Positions 11,186 to 22,800 of a DNA stretch of 64,000 nucleotides are shown here, piece after piece (the stretch's first letter is position 1; the number at the start of each line of letters is the position of its first letter). The translations under genes were made by a program, and so were the position numbers. Location of the stretch: contig NC_056049.1 in NCBI RefSeq assembly GCF_004379255.2, positions 7,998,001-8,062,000 of the forward strand, given 5' to 3'. Source of the DNA: Salvia splendens. Lineage: Eukaryota > Streptophyta > Magnoliopsida > Lamiales > Lamiaceae. The notes beneath the pieces were generated by a model that made no database searches, was not told where the DNA came from, and was given only the letters and a program-made list of their open reading frames with translations.

Positions 11186-12272
11186 ATGAGGTATGGCAAA
11201 TTAGTGTTGGGAAATGATATTCCATTGAAGGCTAAATTTTATCAATCTTTCCTGAATCTGCATCATTGGCTACTTATAAAAGGATTTCTGCTCTTCTCTA
11301 CTGGCCAAAGATGGTGAAGGATGTGAGGGAGTTTGTGAGGGTTTGTGTTACTTGTCAGAGGTACAAACCAGGAAACTCTTCCCCTGCAGAATTGCTACAA
11401 CCTCTTCCTACACCTACAACCATATTCACTGATCTAACTATGGATTTCATTGAAGCACTTCCAAGTTCGCAAGGGAAGGACACTATATTGGTTGTGGTGG
11501 ATCGGCTAAGTAAAGATGCCCATTTCAGTGGTTAATAGATGCCTCCAATGTTACCTTAGATGTTTGGTGGGAGAGAAGCCTCACTCCTGGGTCCATTGGT
11601 TGGGGCTGACAAAATATTGGTACAACACAACCTTCCATTCGAGCATTACAATGATTAGAGGCATTGTATGGGTTTGCTCCTCCATTACATGTTCCTTATC
11701 TACCAGATGACTCTAGTGTGGAAGCTGTAGATGTGGCCCTGCGTGATAGAGAAGACATGATTGATGTGCTCAAACGAAATGTACAAAAGGCTGCTGCCAG
11801 AATGAAGAAGCAAGCCGACCACACAAGAATGACAGAGAGTACATTATTGGAGATTGGGTTTGGCTGAAATTGCAGGCGTATAGACAAAAGTCCATCAGAG
11901 GGCATTATCATAAATTTGAACCCAAGTACTTCGGGTCTTATCAGATTGTGGACAAGATCGGGAAGGTGGCATATAAGCTCAATCTCCCTGCTTCAGTCGT
12001 TATACACGATGTGTTCCATGTATCCCTATTGAAGCCAGCGACACCTCCGACTGCGCCAATATCAGACATTCCTTCACCCTCCCACATCAAAGATGCAATT
12101 CCGCAGGCTATACTTGAGAGGAAGATGGTAAAGAGGCACAACCAAGCAGCTACCAAGTGGTTGATTCACTGGGCGGGAAGGTTGTCGGTTAATGCATCTT
12201 GGGAGTTTGTCGACGTATTAAGGAGAGGTTTCCGTGGTTCCTTGAGGACAAGGAACCTTAAGGGGAGGGTAT

Positions 12273-12363
12273 TGTTGCATGCATGGATATATGATGCCAT
12301 ATACCATACTACACATGCATACAACGTTATGATTCACATGAGTCGCATGCGATGGCACTTGTG
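12273..12363 (+). repeat. Truncated 3' LTR of first gypsy element
   Basis: Follows polypurine AAGGGGAGGGTAT. It matches 6323-6414, then similarity ends at CACTTGTG, where the Ulp1/FAR1 relic region begins. Confidence 0.85.
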
Positions 12364-12673
12364 ATCAACGCGTGGGGTTCTTATTTGAATAACATGGAAG
12401 AATACAAGGCTATATCTTCATCAAGGCGCTTCTTTATCACAACATACCCATCCGTAAGAATAGTATAAATTTTGAAAAATGAACTGCATGGTATATGTTC
12501 ATTATAAAGCATGTTTACTTCACTATTAATCGTATTCATTTCACTATATGATATTTAAACTTCACCATAAATATATGTTCACTATAAAGTGAACTAGACA
12601 CAGGTCATTAGTGCTATAAACATGCCACAAAATGAACTATTTCTATCCAGATTTGACTTGTCTCATCTTTCAG

Positions 12674-13455
12674 CTGTATGCAGTTGTTCACCGGCCTGAT
12701 GGGGTCGACATCAACACCATAATTGATAGATTCTGTAACAATTTAGAAAATGAGGTTAAAGAAATTTCGTATTTCAAGTGGGCCGACGTAGATTTGGTAA
12801 ATACTGAACACAATAGATTCTTTGTTATATTCACTAATTGTTTTTATTCTGAAATTATTATTATTATCTTTGTAGGTGTTCTTTCCAATTTGTGTTGAGG
12901 AACATTACTACACCATATGCTTCAGATTTAGCACTAAAAGTATAGTGGTGATTGACAATGCAAAGAACGGTGACGATGAGGACATCACAGTCAATTATGA
13001 TAGCACACCTGAAACTATGATAAGTATACATGATATATAGTGAAGTATTTTTGTGATTACAGTGAAGGAGAATACTCTTTACAGTGAACTACATCTGATA
13101 TTCATGATGATATATTGCAGAGATGAAATGCAAATCAATAAAGGATGTGAACATAAAAAGGCTCAAAATGCCTTGGAGAACAAAATCAAATGAAGAAGAT
13201 TGTGGAGTTTTTTTTATGAGACATATGGAATGTTATCATGGTGAGTGGGAACAAGATTGGAAATGTGGATTATCTACAAGAAGCAAGGGAAAACTCCAAA
13301 GACTAAGAGCAAAGTATTGCAGCGCATTAATGTTGCCGGAAATAAACCATGAGTCATTGAAGAACTTGGCGATAACATCAAAGCATTATGAAGAATGTGG
13401 GAAAAACATGGACATAGATGTGGAAAAAATGATTGTAAACTTCAAGCGTTCATGA
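12674..13455 (+). pseudogene. Ulp1-like SUMO protease domain, N-terminally truncated
   Basis: C48 (Ulp1-type) cysteine protease C-terminal half, assembled here from three exons: 12674-12796, 12876-13023 and 13121-13455, with introns GT...AG. All three catalytic positions of the family are visible: His in EEHYYTICF, Asp in VVIDNAK, Cys in EEDCGVFFMRH. The frame is open throughout and ends TGA. What is lacking is an N-terminus: sequence upstream of 12674 is motif-array DNA with no start, so the gene is probably broken or has distant exons. Such proteases remove SUMO tags; in transposons their role is unknown. Exon joins are inferred by reading frame and splice consensus. Confidence 0.65.
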
Positions 13456-13489
13456 ACTATTGTAGAAAACTTCATTTAAATTTAATAGC

Positions 13490-14420
13490 CAGTTCTTATT
13501 TTACATTAATATCTTGTTCACTATTTACTTCACTGTTGTACCTATTTACTTCACTATATGCACAATATACTTCATTATATGCACAATATACATCATTGTA
13601 GGCTCAATATACTTTACTGATAAGGAAACCAGTGTGATCCATGCTTATAGTGATCTATTTTTTTTCATCACATTGAAGTAAAAACATGCTTAGAGTGATG
13701 TATTCCATTGTTAGAGTGAAGTGTCTATGATCCTTGCTTATAGTGATCTGTTTTTTCATCACAATGAAGTAAAAACATGCTTAGAGTGATGTATTCCATG
13801 GTTAGAGTGAAGTGTATGTGATCCTTGCTTATAGTGATTTTTTTTTCATCACAGTGAAGTAAAAACATGCTTATCCTTGCCCGTAAAAGGAGCAAATATC
13901 ATACAGTACCTACATATTAAAATCACTATAAGGCATGCAGAATATACTTCACTATATGAACAATATACGTCACTGAAATGAAAAGCAGTACACTATAATG
14001 CATGCTCAATATACATCACTGTAAGCATATACTAAGTTCAGTAAATGTTCAATATACTTTACTAAATGAATAAAAATAGTACACTGTAAGGCATGCTCAG
14101 TATACTTCATTGAATGTTCAATAAAAAGGAAAAAACAATACACTATAAGCATGCAGAAATATAAATCACTATATGCTCAATATACTTCACTGAAATGAAG
14201 AAAAAATAGTACATAAGGCATGCTCAATACACTTCACTATAAGCATAATTTAGTCCACTAATTGCTCAATATACTTAACTGAAATGAAAAACAATTCACT
14301 ATAAGCATGCAGAAATATACATCACTGTAATCATATACTAGTTCACTATATGAACAATATACATCATTATATGCACAATATACTTCACTGAAGTGAAAAA
14401 TAGTAATTAGTGCGCACATA
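13490..14420. repeat. TTCACTATA-type motif array
   Basis: Dozens of degenerate copies of a ~25-bp motif (TATACTTCACTATA with CATGCTCA between) fill 13490-13625 and 13880-14420 in one orientation. 13634-13873 holds a higher-order unit of about 92 bp, 2.6 copies, in the reverse orientation. It lies between the Ulp1 fragment and FAR1 exon 2, within what would be FAR1 intron sequence. No coding sense. Confidence 0.8.
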
Positions 14421-14421
14421 C

Positions 14422-15804
14422 CTGTTTGTTGAGTATGTCGTATCAAAAGAAACAATATCACCATACAAATGATAGTTTCTCTTTGCAGTTGGATCACACC
14501 AAAACAAACGTGTCAGTCTATCTTTTGAGTTGACCTCAAATTCTTATGTAAATGCACCACAAAGTTCCTTCTTCCTGCGCATCTCAGTTAATAGCATTTG
14601 CGCATCAGCTCCTTCCATGTATCCTCTAAGGTCACGTATGTAGTTGCGCACTTCTAAAACAGTACACCCTACATAATCTAATCCACCAAACACTTCCTTA
14701 AGTAAGCTAAAACTTAAAGTTGGACCAATGTTTGCATTAGCGCAATCAAGGATGAATTTCTGATGGACTAAATCTAAATTGTGGTTCAACTTCATAAAAA
14801 GCTTATGGCGTTCCTCAACCATCTCGTGATTATGTTCTTCAACGAAACTTTGTATAACATAACCAACACCCATAAAAAAATTCCAAGACACTTTAGCATT
14901 ACAAAAGCACTTGATAGAAGAACGCTTGCGTTTCACCTCAGATTGTTCACTCCTTCTTTGATTTGTACCTTCTGGCTACACACCATGTAAATCCAAGTAA
15001 TGACATCATTTTCCTTTTTCGATCCCTTTTTACGGGTGTCAAACCCAACATATCGAGCTTAATTGTTGTAGAAGTCCAATGCACGATCAAGGGTCATGAA
15101 ACTTTGTCCAATTTTTGGTTTCAAATCATTGGGGCATTTTGGTACGTAAACCACTGTAAGAATAATATACTTCACTGTGAGCATATAATAGTTCACTAAA
15201 TGCATAATATACTTCACTGATATGAAAAAATAGATCACTATATGCAAGGATCACAAACATTTCACTCTAACCATGGAATATATCACTCTAAGCATGTTTT
15301 TACTTCACTGTGATGAAAAAAACAGATCACTATAAGCAAGGATCACAGACACTTCACTCTAACCATGGAATACATCACTGTAAGCATGTTTTTACTTCAC
15401 TGTGATAAAAAAAACCGTGCAATATAAGAAGAATATACTTCACTGTAAGCATATAATAGTTCACTAAATGCATAATATACTTCACTATAAGCATATATAG
15501 TTCACTATATGCTCAATATACTTCACTACAAACAATATTCACTTCACAATAAAGTATATTTAATACACGATAGTACATATTTACTACACTACAACGCATA
15601 TTGAGCATTTTTACTTCACTGTTCGTCACATATACTTCACTCTAACGTCTTTTCACATCATGCACAATCTAATAATGCTGAGCAACAACACTTAATTGAT
15701 AATAATTGATAATTACCTTTAGATTCAGTCCCTTCTTCCTCTCCCGATGAAGAGGAATCGGAATCGAAATAATCTTCCGATGAATGTATCGGAATTGAAT
15801 CCAT
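14422..15804 (-). pseudogene. FAR1-related transposase-derived gene, 5' half, broken
   Basis: Two exons on the minus strand. Exon 1 (15804-15717) starts MDSIPIHSSEDYFDS and is acidic. Exon 2 (15153-14422) joins in phase and carries the FAR1 DNA-binding block (QSFMTLDRALDFYNN, ARYVGFDTRKKG, EEHNHEM) and the start of the MULE transposase domain (RLTRLFWCDP, YGDIVSFDTTYSTN, with the first DDE-type Asp), ending at a GT donor. Defects: TAA after FYNN, a frameshift with TGA near 14940, and a TAA after GAFT near 14545. Downstream exons with the rest of the transposase are missing. Functional FAR1 relatives bind DNA and several are transcription factors. Confidence 0.8.
15155..15660. repeat. Motif array in FAR1 intron 1
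   Basis: The same TTCACTATA-type array as at 13490-14420. At 15248-15420 it contains two copies of the 92-bp higher-order unit (GGATCACA...), in the opposite orientation to the copies at 13634-13873. Confidence 0.8.
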
Positions 15805-16227
15805 GTGATAAGGAATTGAATCCAGACGTCGCGATTTGACCGGGAAGCTGAATCCAAAGTCGCGATCAAACGTGAACGAATTCGGAAGAAATCACCGCTT
15901 GAATTCGGAAGAAATCGACGCTTGAATTTGGAAGAAATCTCGCTTTGAATTTGGGAGAGATCAGCTTTGAATTCACGTTGATATATTGCGCTGAATTCAC
16001 GTTGATATATTGAATTCCGAAAATGCCCTTGGGCTATTATTTTTAACAAAAATCTGAAAATTTGTTTAACCTATAAGATTAAATTGGAGTAACAAGATGT
16101 GTGGCTGTGATTTATTCTCTAGTTATACACCTAAAACTAGTTAGAACTTGATCACTCCTATATATATATATGGACGTGATCAGATTAATAAGTGAAATTC
16201 TGTCAAAAATCAAAGCTAATCTTAGTC

Positions 16228-16228
<1 letters not shown>

Positions 16229-16299
<71 letters not shown>
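16229..16299. repeat. (AT)n microsatellite, about 35 units
   Basis: Uninterrupted AT dinucleotides for about 71 bp. Confidence 0.95.
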
Positions 16300-16301
<2 letters not shown>

Positions 16302-16395
16302 GTTAATCATATGTACCGTTAATCTCAGTACTAAAAAAATGCTCCAACACTTATTGAACCGAGGGAATAACATATTTCCTAAAATAAAAAGAACA

Positions 16396-16499
16396 TCATA
16401 TCTATCTTTTCCCGTCTTAGTTTATTTATTTTCCCTTTAATTTACAATCATATCTATCTTTTCTCGTCTTAGTTTATTTATTTTCCCTTTAATTTACAA
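16396..16499. repeat. 52-bp tandem duplication
   Basis: TCATATCTATCTTTTCCCGT... recurs 52 bp downstream with one clear mismatch (CCC to CTC). Confidence 0.85.
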
Positions 16500-18329
16500 A
16501 TAACACCATATAAAATGTTGTCCCAAAAATACTATTTCATCGTTAGATAGAGTATTTGCTTACTGGTGCACGATATATATGGTAATTAGTTTGAGGCCTT
16601 TAGGCATATAATTGACTAATGTAACAAATACACTTTCTAAAATAAAAAATAAAGATGAGTTGAAATAGATTAAAAATAGGATATGGTTATGCATCTGTAT
16701 GGGAAACCGCCACATACCTAATTACAAAATTAGCATGTTGCCCAACAATTTTTATTTATTTGTTAATTTAATTTATTTTAAGCTGCCCAATAAATCGATC
16801 ACCGTACTTATCAGTTGACACTGGGAAATTAATGGACAAGTTATTACATGTGCGCACCATTGGTCTTATCTCAAATCATCAATACACCAATTTTTTAAAA
16901 TATAAATTCATCTCATTATATAGTGCAAAATTTATAGAATATATGGGTAATATTATTAGCGAAATTTTTATATCGCTCCTGGATCATAAGATATCGACAC
17001 CACTCACGCACTACACAGAAGGCATGCACCATGCACCATGCACCGTAGGCCACAAAATGTCATGTATTCAATCAAACATACGTGACATTTTCAGATGATG
17101 TATGCCACGTGCGTGTGCAATACACTAGGCAACCTTAGCCAATCGTCCGCTATGACATATATTTGGCTATTTGTAATTATTTTTATTTTTATTTAAAAAT
17201 TAATTTCATTTTCATTTATAATTTTTTTCTTTATACTTTATTGTTAAATCAGCGACATTTTTTTATTCGGCCCTTTATTGTTAATTTATTAAGAAAATTA
17301 AATTAAAATATTAAATAGTGTAAATACGTATAAAATTTAGTAATTACTTTAAAATAAATCCAAGTTTAGTAGTACTCCAGGTAATTTAAAACAGATATCA
17401 CACTTTAATAACAATTTATAAAATTATCTCAAATATATTAATAACTAACAAAACATCTACACCGGTATTCATAATGCAGATTATATAGTCTACAATGAAC
17501 AAATATAAATTCGATCAATTAAACCACATATTCTTCTTATTGAACCTAAAAAATGATTTTTCAGTAAAGATAGCAGACTCGGCAAAAGCTAAAATAACTT
17601 CTTTATATGTATAAATTTTGAAATCTTAATTCAAATAGTGAAAATCAATATCCAAGTAGTGATATTAGAAAATATTACTATATACAATGAAATTTTTTGT
17701 TGAAAAGTGGAGATAAAAATCATAATTGAGAGAACAAAATAAATAAACAGTTGAATATTAAAATTCAAAGTCGTTGTAATTAATTATTTGCTACATTCCA
17801 AATAAAAAAGTCATAGATACGCAAACGATTCAAATTTATGGTGAAAATACATTTGGTAAAATGCATTTAAAATACAGCTATGAAAGGCGTGAAAATATAA
17901 TATCATCCTCAAATAGAGTCAACTTTATAAAACTGCATTTCATTAATTTTTACGTTTATATCTTGTGATAGTTAGAGATTTCGGTTATTTCAGATTAAAT
18001 TAGATAATTGTTTCTCTACTTTACAAGCTATCTGAGTGAAAGATACTCATATTAAAAGGTAATTAGTTTGAGATTAAGGAAGTAATAAAATATTAACTGT
18101 TTAAACTGCAAATAGACCGTTATTTCAATAAGCACGCAAAAGCAAGAAAAAAATGTAAAAGTAACATGCCCAAAAAAGGCTAACAACATTGCAACAATTA
18201 ATGATTGCAAATCAAGAAAGCACAATAAACACGGCGCCGTTTGTGGATCGATATTTCATGGACTTTATTTCTGCATATGATTTTTTCCTAAATCTACGCC
18301 TTAAACATTGCTTTATTTCAATCTTGGCC
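16500..18329. other. No recognisable gene; upstream region of GASA
   Basis: AT-rich intergenic DNA. A short run of CATGCACCATGCACC repeats lies near 17024. No open frame with a domain was found. Confidence 0.5.
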
Positions 18330-18337
18330 TATAAATA
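18330..18337 (+). promoter_or_regulatory. TATA box of the GASA gene
   Basis: TATAAATA lies about 100 bp before the ATG at 18432, a normal plant spacing with a short 5' UTR containing CTCACTCTCACTCTCAC. Confidence 0.65.
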
Positions 18338-18431
18338 TCTACAATTAATCACACATTTCTCACTCTCACTCTCACTACTTCATTTGATAGTACAAAATTT
18401 GCTTCTTGAGTTTATTAATTTTTAGAGCAAG

Positions 18432-18945
18432 ATGGGAGCACGCCCCTACAACACTTTGTTGCTGGTTTTGTCAATTCTTTTCTTGATTACCCTCTCCAAT
18501 GTTGTTGAGGTTAGTAATTATTCAGACATCTACTACTCTTTTCTAAATTTTGTTCATTCTATTAATTTGTCACATTTTGGTTACATGTGATAGAATTGGG
18601 AATATTTGATTTTGTATACTCCTACTAAAATGAGTATCTTTTTTAACAGGGCAGGTACACTAATCTCCCTCTCAATGGTAAGAAGTAATGCAATTTTGAC
18701 TTAATTTGTACTATTTGGATTTGATTTTGAACCATATATTTTGGATTTTGTTCTGTGCAATAGCCTGCAAACCACGATGCACGTACCGGTGCTCAGCGAC
18801 GTCGCACAAGAAACCATGTATGCTCTACTGCCAGAAGTGCTGCGCCACGTGTCGTTGCGTGCCGCCCGGAGTGTATGGCCACAAGGAAATATGCCCTTGC
18901 TACAACAACTGGAAGACCAAAGAGGGGCGCCCAAAATGCCCTTAA
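18432..18945 (+). CDS. GASA/snakin family cysteine-rich secreted peptide
   Basis: Gibberellic-acid-stimulated-in-Arabidopsis family peptide: small secreted proteins acting in growth, flowering, redox and defence. Exons 18432-18509, 18650-18677 and 18764-18945, joined by GT-AG introns in consistent phase, give 95 residues. Residues 1 to about 26 form a hydrophobic signal peptide (LLLVLSILFLITL). A short spacer (GRYTNLPLN) is followed by the mature GASA domain with exactly 12 cysteines, including the CCATCRCVPPG and CPCYNNW motifs and the family end KCP. All features are intact, so it is likely functional. The track of overlapping frames in introns is not coding. Which GASA member it is cannot be told from the sequence alone. 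Confidence 0.93.
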
Positions 18946-19809
18946 TTTCAAAATCACTAATTAGAAATGCCATTTGCCTTTTCTATTCAATAATTCAACT
19001 CCCTTAATTATATATTGGGTTGCTTAGAATGTAACTCTGAGGGATTTACTATTTATGAGCGTAGATTAGTATATCCCCGATTTGTGTTCTACTTTAATTA
19101 GTACTAATTGTGTTGCACCCAGTATTTTCGGTCCTGGGATTGCCTACTCCACCAAATTGTACTTGTTTTTCAATTATATTTAAATGTTTTTTGGCACCTC
19201 TTTTTGTTATAGTTGACTTACCACATTAGTAAATATTTATCATTAAATTTATTGGATTGATGTTTATAATATTAAATTGACACAAGGTAAAAATGTTGAA
19301 TTACTTAAAAGTTGAATTGCCAATTAAGTAGCATTGTAATTGAGATCTATGTAGGACAAATGGCAGAAAATTGCATTATTTATTAATAAGACATGGTTTG
19401 GGCCTGTGAGAAGTTTTTCTGGAGCAAAAGGCCTTTTTGAGTACTAATTGATAAGCCCAAATATTATTTATGGATTCAATTATTGTGAAATTTAAATTAT
19501 TGGTTAGAGATTCCGTTATTAACAATCATGATCTCCTAACTGACCCAACTCACATGGAAACATATTAAGTTTGCATAAATCAAATATAAATTTCGTTAAT
19601 TTATTAAGTTAATGCATAAATGGCCTAAGTGAGAACCAAGAAAAAATTGAGATAGAGTATTAACTTCGAGTGCTTTCGAAGACCGTTATTGAGAGGCAAA
19701 GGGAAAGAGAAGGCCTTGAACGGCGATTTCGATATAGGTGAGAATGTGAGATGAAAGATTAGACGAGAGAGTTTCGATAAATCTTATTGCTTACTTCTGT
19801 AAGAAAGAT
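18946..19809. other. 3' flank of GASA; no other gene seen
   Basis: Probable 3' UTR followed by AT-rich DNA without a recognisable feature. Confidence 0.5.
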
Positions 19810-20021
19810 ACTACTTCATTCGTCCCATTCAAGATGCCCACATTTCTTTTTTAGTCTGTCCACTAAAGATGTCCATTTTCAATATTTAGAAATAATTCTC
19901 TCTCCATCTCTTATTAAAATATTCAACTACTTTTTTCTTTCTACTTACACCATCTAACAATTCCTCCTAAAATTCTGTGTCACTCAAGAATATGGACATC
20001 TTAAGTGGGACTGGGGGAGTA
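19810..20021. mobile_element. Stowaway-type MITE (about 212 bp)
   Basis: The left end CTACTTCATTCGTCCCATTC and the right end GTGGGACTGGGGGAGTA are imperfect inverted repeats of the CTCCCTCCGTCCC type found in Tc1/mariner-derived Stowaway MITEs. No coding capacity. Confidence 0.7.
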
Positions 20022-22013
20022 CACATATATTTATAATATTCAAATAAATCCTGACTAATTTAGAATAAGATTCATATTAGATAGTTTATGTCATTCTCAT
20101 GTAACTAAAATAAATAAAGATACCTAACTAAAATAATAAAGACGCTGGACCTAATTAACTAGGAGTGTGCCATATCTTCTGAGTTTAAACAGTTGGCATA
20201 GATGTTACTATCCAATCGAAATCAGCTGCATTCAGTGGTCACTATCCGACATGGTGGCATTGTGTTGTGAGAGAGTCACATATAAGGTATGGTTTTGAGC
20301 AAGCAAGATAATGTCATAAATTAGTGAGCACTATGTATTTCCCATTATGTATATTACTAGTTGGGAGGAGTGGGGGTTTCCTTGCCTGCATAGCAGTAAA
20401 CACACTCCATTTTAGGTGGGGTCTCCAACTTGTTGAACCAAGAAATGGGAACAATCTCTATTTTCAGGTTCAAATTTGATGTTTTCACTAATTATTGCAT
20501 ATAGTTTTAGGACATGCACATGGGTTGAGGCATGGCTTCATTGTCCTACATGGCCCTATCTCTCTACATATAAAGTGTCATATTCCTTTTTTACTCCGTA
20601 TTTTCTTCTCTTTCTTATTTGCTTGCTTTTACTCATGGTTAAGATTACACATACTCGCAAAAATTTACTACTCTGGCGATTTTGGGTACCCAAATAAATC
20701 CTACCTAATTTCATATTGTAATAAATTGTTGATTTTTCTACTAGTTTTAACGATTCCGGGCCGATTCGGTTGTTTTCTTTAAGTTTTAACTTATAATTAG
20801 TTGTATTGATTTAATTTAATAAAGAGTGTATTTCTAATTTACAAAGTACAAAATTTAAATAAAAGATAAACAAACACCATTTTGAATTAAGTAATTCGAC
20901 AATATTGCAAAAGTTAATAACTCGTTATAACAATAACTCATATAGAAATTTAAAAATTAATTCCAGCATTGTTGTTAATATATTATACTCTAAAATGACA
21001 ACTCAAACAGTAAAATTGGTCGATAATATATAGTACGGAGTACTATGTTTATTTTTCTATAAAAAAATTATATTGTGTAATAGTAGTATAATATATTTGC
21101 TGCGAATTCATAAGTCACACATCATTAAATCAATCCCACCAAGGACATCCATCGACCAATAACGAGGGGAATGACAAAGAAGATGCAAGACAACTTAAGC
21201 ATATTCATCCGTGGAATAAGCTCCTCCGAAGAGAGTGCTCGAGTGGGTGACGACCGGAAGCTAATAATGGTGCTCAAGGCCTCGTGGGAGGAGGGAACGG
21301 AAGCGACGCCCGACCCGAGTGAAGCAACGCCGATCCAGGCGTTTCATTCGAAGTCCGATTGGGGCGTTCGAAGACAATGTTTTTGGAGGATTCCAGAAAG
21401 AACGCCCGACCGAGAGTTTTGACTATTTTTGGTCGCGAATTCAAGTGGGTTCGCCGACCCAACGTTTTGTACGACTTGCGTTTTTTAACTCTTTTTTTGC
21501 TCTTTTATTTAGCACTTTTAAACCTCTAGTGTAAATACTTTTGCTAGGGTTTTGTTGAGGCAACTTTTGAATGATATTGTAGAACAAAGTCTCAAATTTG
21601 AGCACCCCTTCATCTTTGAAGGTTTATCCAAAATCCCTTGTGGTTGCATTCCAATCTATTGTCGGACTTAGGTTGAATGTTAAGGTATGCTTTACTAGTT
21701 CTTGTGCTGCTAGTTTTGTGGAGCCATTAGATATTTGATTTGGTGAAAGTTTCATTGGGCTGTCTTCATTGTTTTGTAGAAGGTCCATAGGATCCAAGCA
21801 TTCATCTAAATCATAACACCTTCATCTTCTTCCTTTTCCGCCATTTTTATTGTTTCATTTGTTATTGGGTTTGTTTGGGTTGTTGAAATATTTACGAGAG
21901 CAAGTCCAGAGCAAACATATTATTCTTGAATCCTTAAGATTCACATTAATATTTCTTGATAGTGCAATATATATATATATATATATATATATCATAATAA
22001 TATGCATTTAAAT
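20022..22013. other. No recognisable gene
   Basis: Mostly AT-rich. A patch at 21150-21520 is richer in G+C (frames of 62-83 codons, no motif) and might be the remains of a retroelement LTR, but no paired copy exists in the window. An (AT)n run lies at about 21968-21992. Confidence 0.4.
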
Positions 22014-22244
22014 AGTAGTCCATCTGTCACATGCTATTCGCATTTTTCATTTTAAGCGTAAATTAAGATGTGAGTAATTAGTATAATTAAATTAGTATTT
22101 TAAGTGTAATAGGGGAACACTTAATTGATTCTAATATCTTAATGAAATACTCTTAAGTTTTTTTTTTAAATAAAAATAATGCAAGTAGTTCGGAGCGGAC
22201 TGAAACAGAAAAGTGTGAGTAGCATGTAGGACAGAGGGAGTACT
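22014..22244. mobile_element. Stowaway-type MITE
   Basis: GTCCATCTGTCACATGCTAT on the left and AGCATGTAGGACAGAGGGAG on the right are imperfect inverted ends, framed by TAGTA/AGTACTA. Same family as 44287-44513. Confidence 0.7.
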
Positions 22245-22317
22245 ATATTGCATCCTCCGTTAGCTTCGATACTTGTATTCTTGTTCATATATTATAAACA
22301 TTTACTTTGAGTTACTA

Positions 22318-22795
22318 TGTTACGGACTCAATTCCCACATCGGTTGTGAGAACAACTGATGTGGGGTATATAGACTAAATGGGCTCTCTCTCCTAACAGG
22401 CTAGTCTTTTGGGATGAGTTCTCATGTTTGGTCTGTATCAATTGGTGCTTTCATTGAGAGCCCAAACGGCTCAGAGTGGTGGCCGGGCAACGAACTCGCC
22501 GTGACCAACGAGTGCGTTTGGGACCGCTCGGAGTGGTGGCTGGGCAAAGAATCCGCCGTGACCAACGTGGCAATGACCAATGAGAACTCGGAGTGGTGGC
22601 CCACGGAGTGGTGGCCTGGCAAAGAACCAGTCGTGACCAACGAGAACGTTGGCCCTTAAAGGAGGGTCGAATGTTACGGACTCAATTCCCACATCGGTTG
22701 TGAGAACAACTGATGTGGGGGTATATAGACTAAATGGGCTCTCTCTCCTAACAGGCTAGTCTTTTGGGATGAGTTCTCCTGTTTGGTCTGTATCA
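22318..22795 (+). mobile_element. Complete TRIM (miniature LTR retrotransposon)
   Basis: Two direct repeats, 22318-22440 and 22672-22795, both TGTTACGGACTC...GTCTGTATCA, differ by two changes (one G insertion, one A/C). They are flanked by the 5-bp duplication TACTA (22313-22317, 22796-22800). The 231-bp interior begins with the primer-site-like ATTGGTGCTTTCATTGAG and ends with the polypurine stretch TTAAAGGAGGGTCGA. No protein domain. The interior holds degenerate repeats of GGAGTGGTGGCCGGGCAA followed by GTGACCAACGAG. Movement would depend on enzymes from another element. Confidence 0.93.
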
Positions 22796-22800
22796 TACTA

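Larger units (their letters stand above)
7960..12240 (+). pseudogene. Gypsy pol remnant: PR-RT-RH-IN-chromodomain
   Basis: Protease remnant around 7977-8005 reads DTCSTHNFL, with Cys (7986-7988) where the catalytic DTG/DSG needs Gly. RT runs from about 8500; TAG stops follow DLRLGYW (8849) and lie near 8989; catalytic FFDDI lies near 9018-9032. RNase H is frameshifted near 9450-9460 and then cut by the hAT element at 9688. After 10872 come the RNase H end, integrase zinc-binding (CVTCQRYK) and TMDFIEALP with the first core Asp. Sequence then jumps near 11530 to the integrase C-terminal part, so the other two catalytic residues are deleted. A chromodomain-like block (WLIHWAG...ASWEFVDVLR) ends it. 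Confidence 0.85.
6323..12363 (+). mobile_element. Decayed Ty3/gypsy chromovirus with hAT insertion
   Basis: 5' LTR, Met-type primer site, gag with zinc knuckle, protease, RT, RNase H, truncated integrase, chromodomain-like end, polypurine tract AAGGGGAGGG and a 91-bp stub of the 3' LTR. Many stops and frameshifts, an integrase-core deletion and an 1184-bp hAT insertion in RNase H make it an old, dead copy. The 3' LTR stops abruptly at 12363. Confidence 0.9.
12364..16050. mobile_element. MULE-like relic with Ulp1 and FAR1-type genes
   Basis: A Ulp1-like protease fragment (+) and a FAR1-like transposase fragment (-) point toward each other and are separated and flanked by arrays of a TTCACTATA/CATGCTCAATATAC motif. 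FAR1-type proteins derive from Mutator-like transposases, and Ulp1-type proteases are known passengers of plant MULE and CACTA elements. Terminal inverted repeats were not identified, so both boundaries are approximate and the two genes could come from separate elements. Confidence 0.55.

Noticed and set aside
13490..15660. Regular repeats resembling a CRISPR array
   Set aside because: The units are degenerate, of variable spacing and in both orientations, in a plant genome with introns; they are transposon-related arrays.
18706..19007. Overlapping open frames around the GASA third exon
   Set aside because: Only the frame that continues the spliced signal peptide and has 12 Cys is coding.
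22414..22659. 81-codon frame in the TRIM
   Set aside because: Begins in the LTR and reads through noncoding repeats; TRIMs carry no genes.
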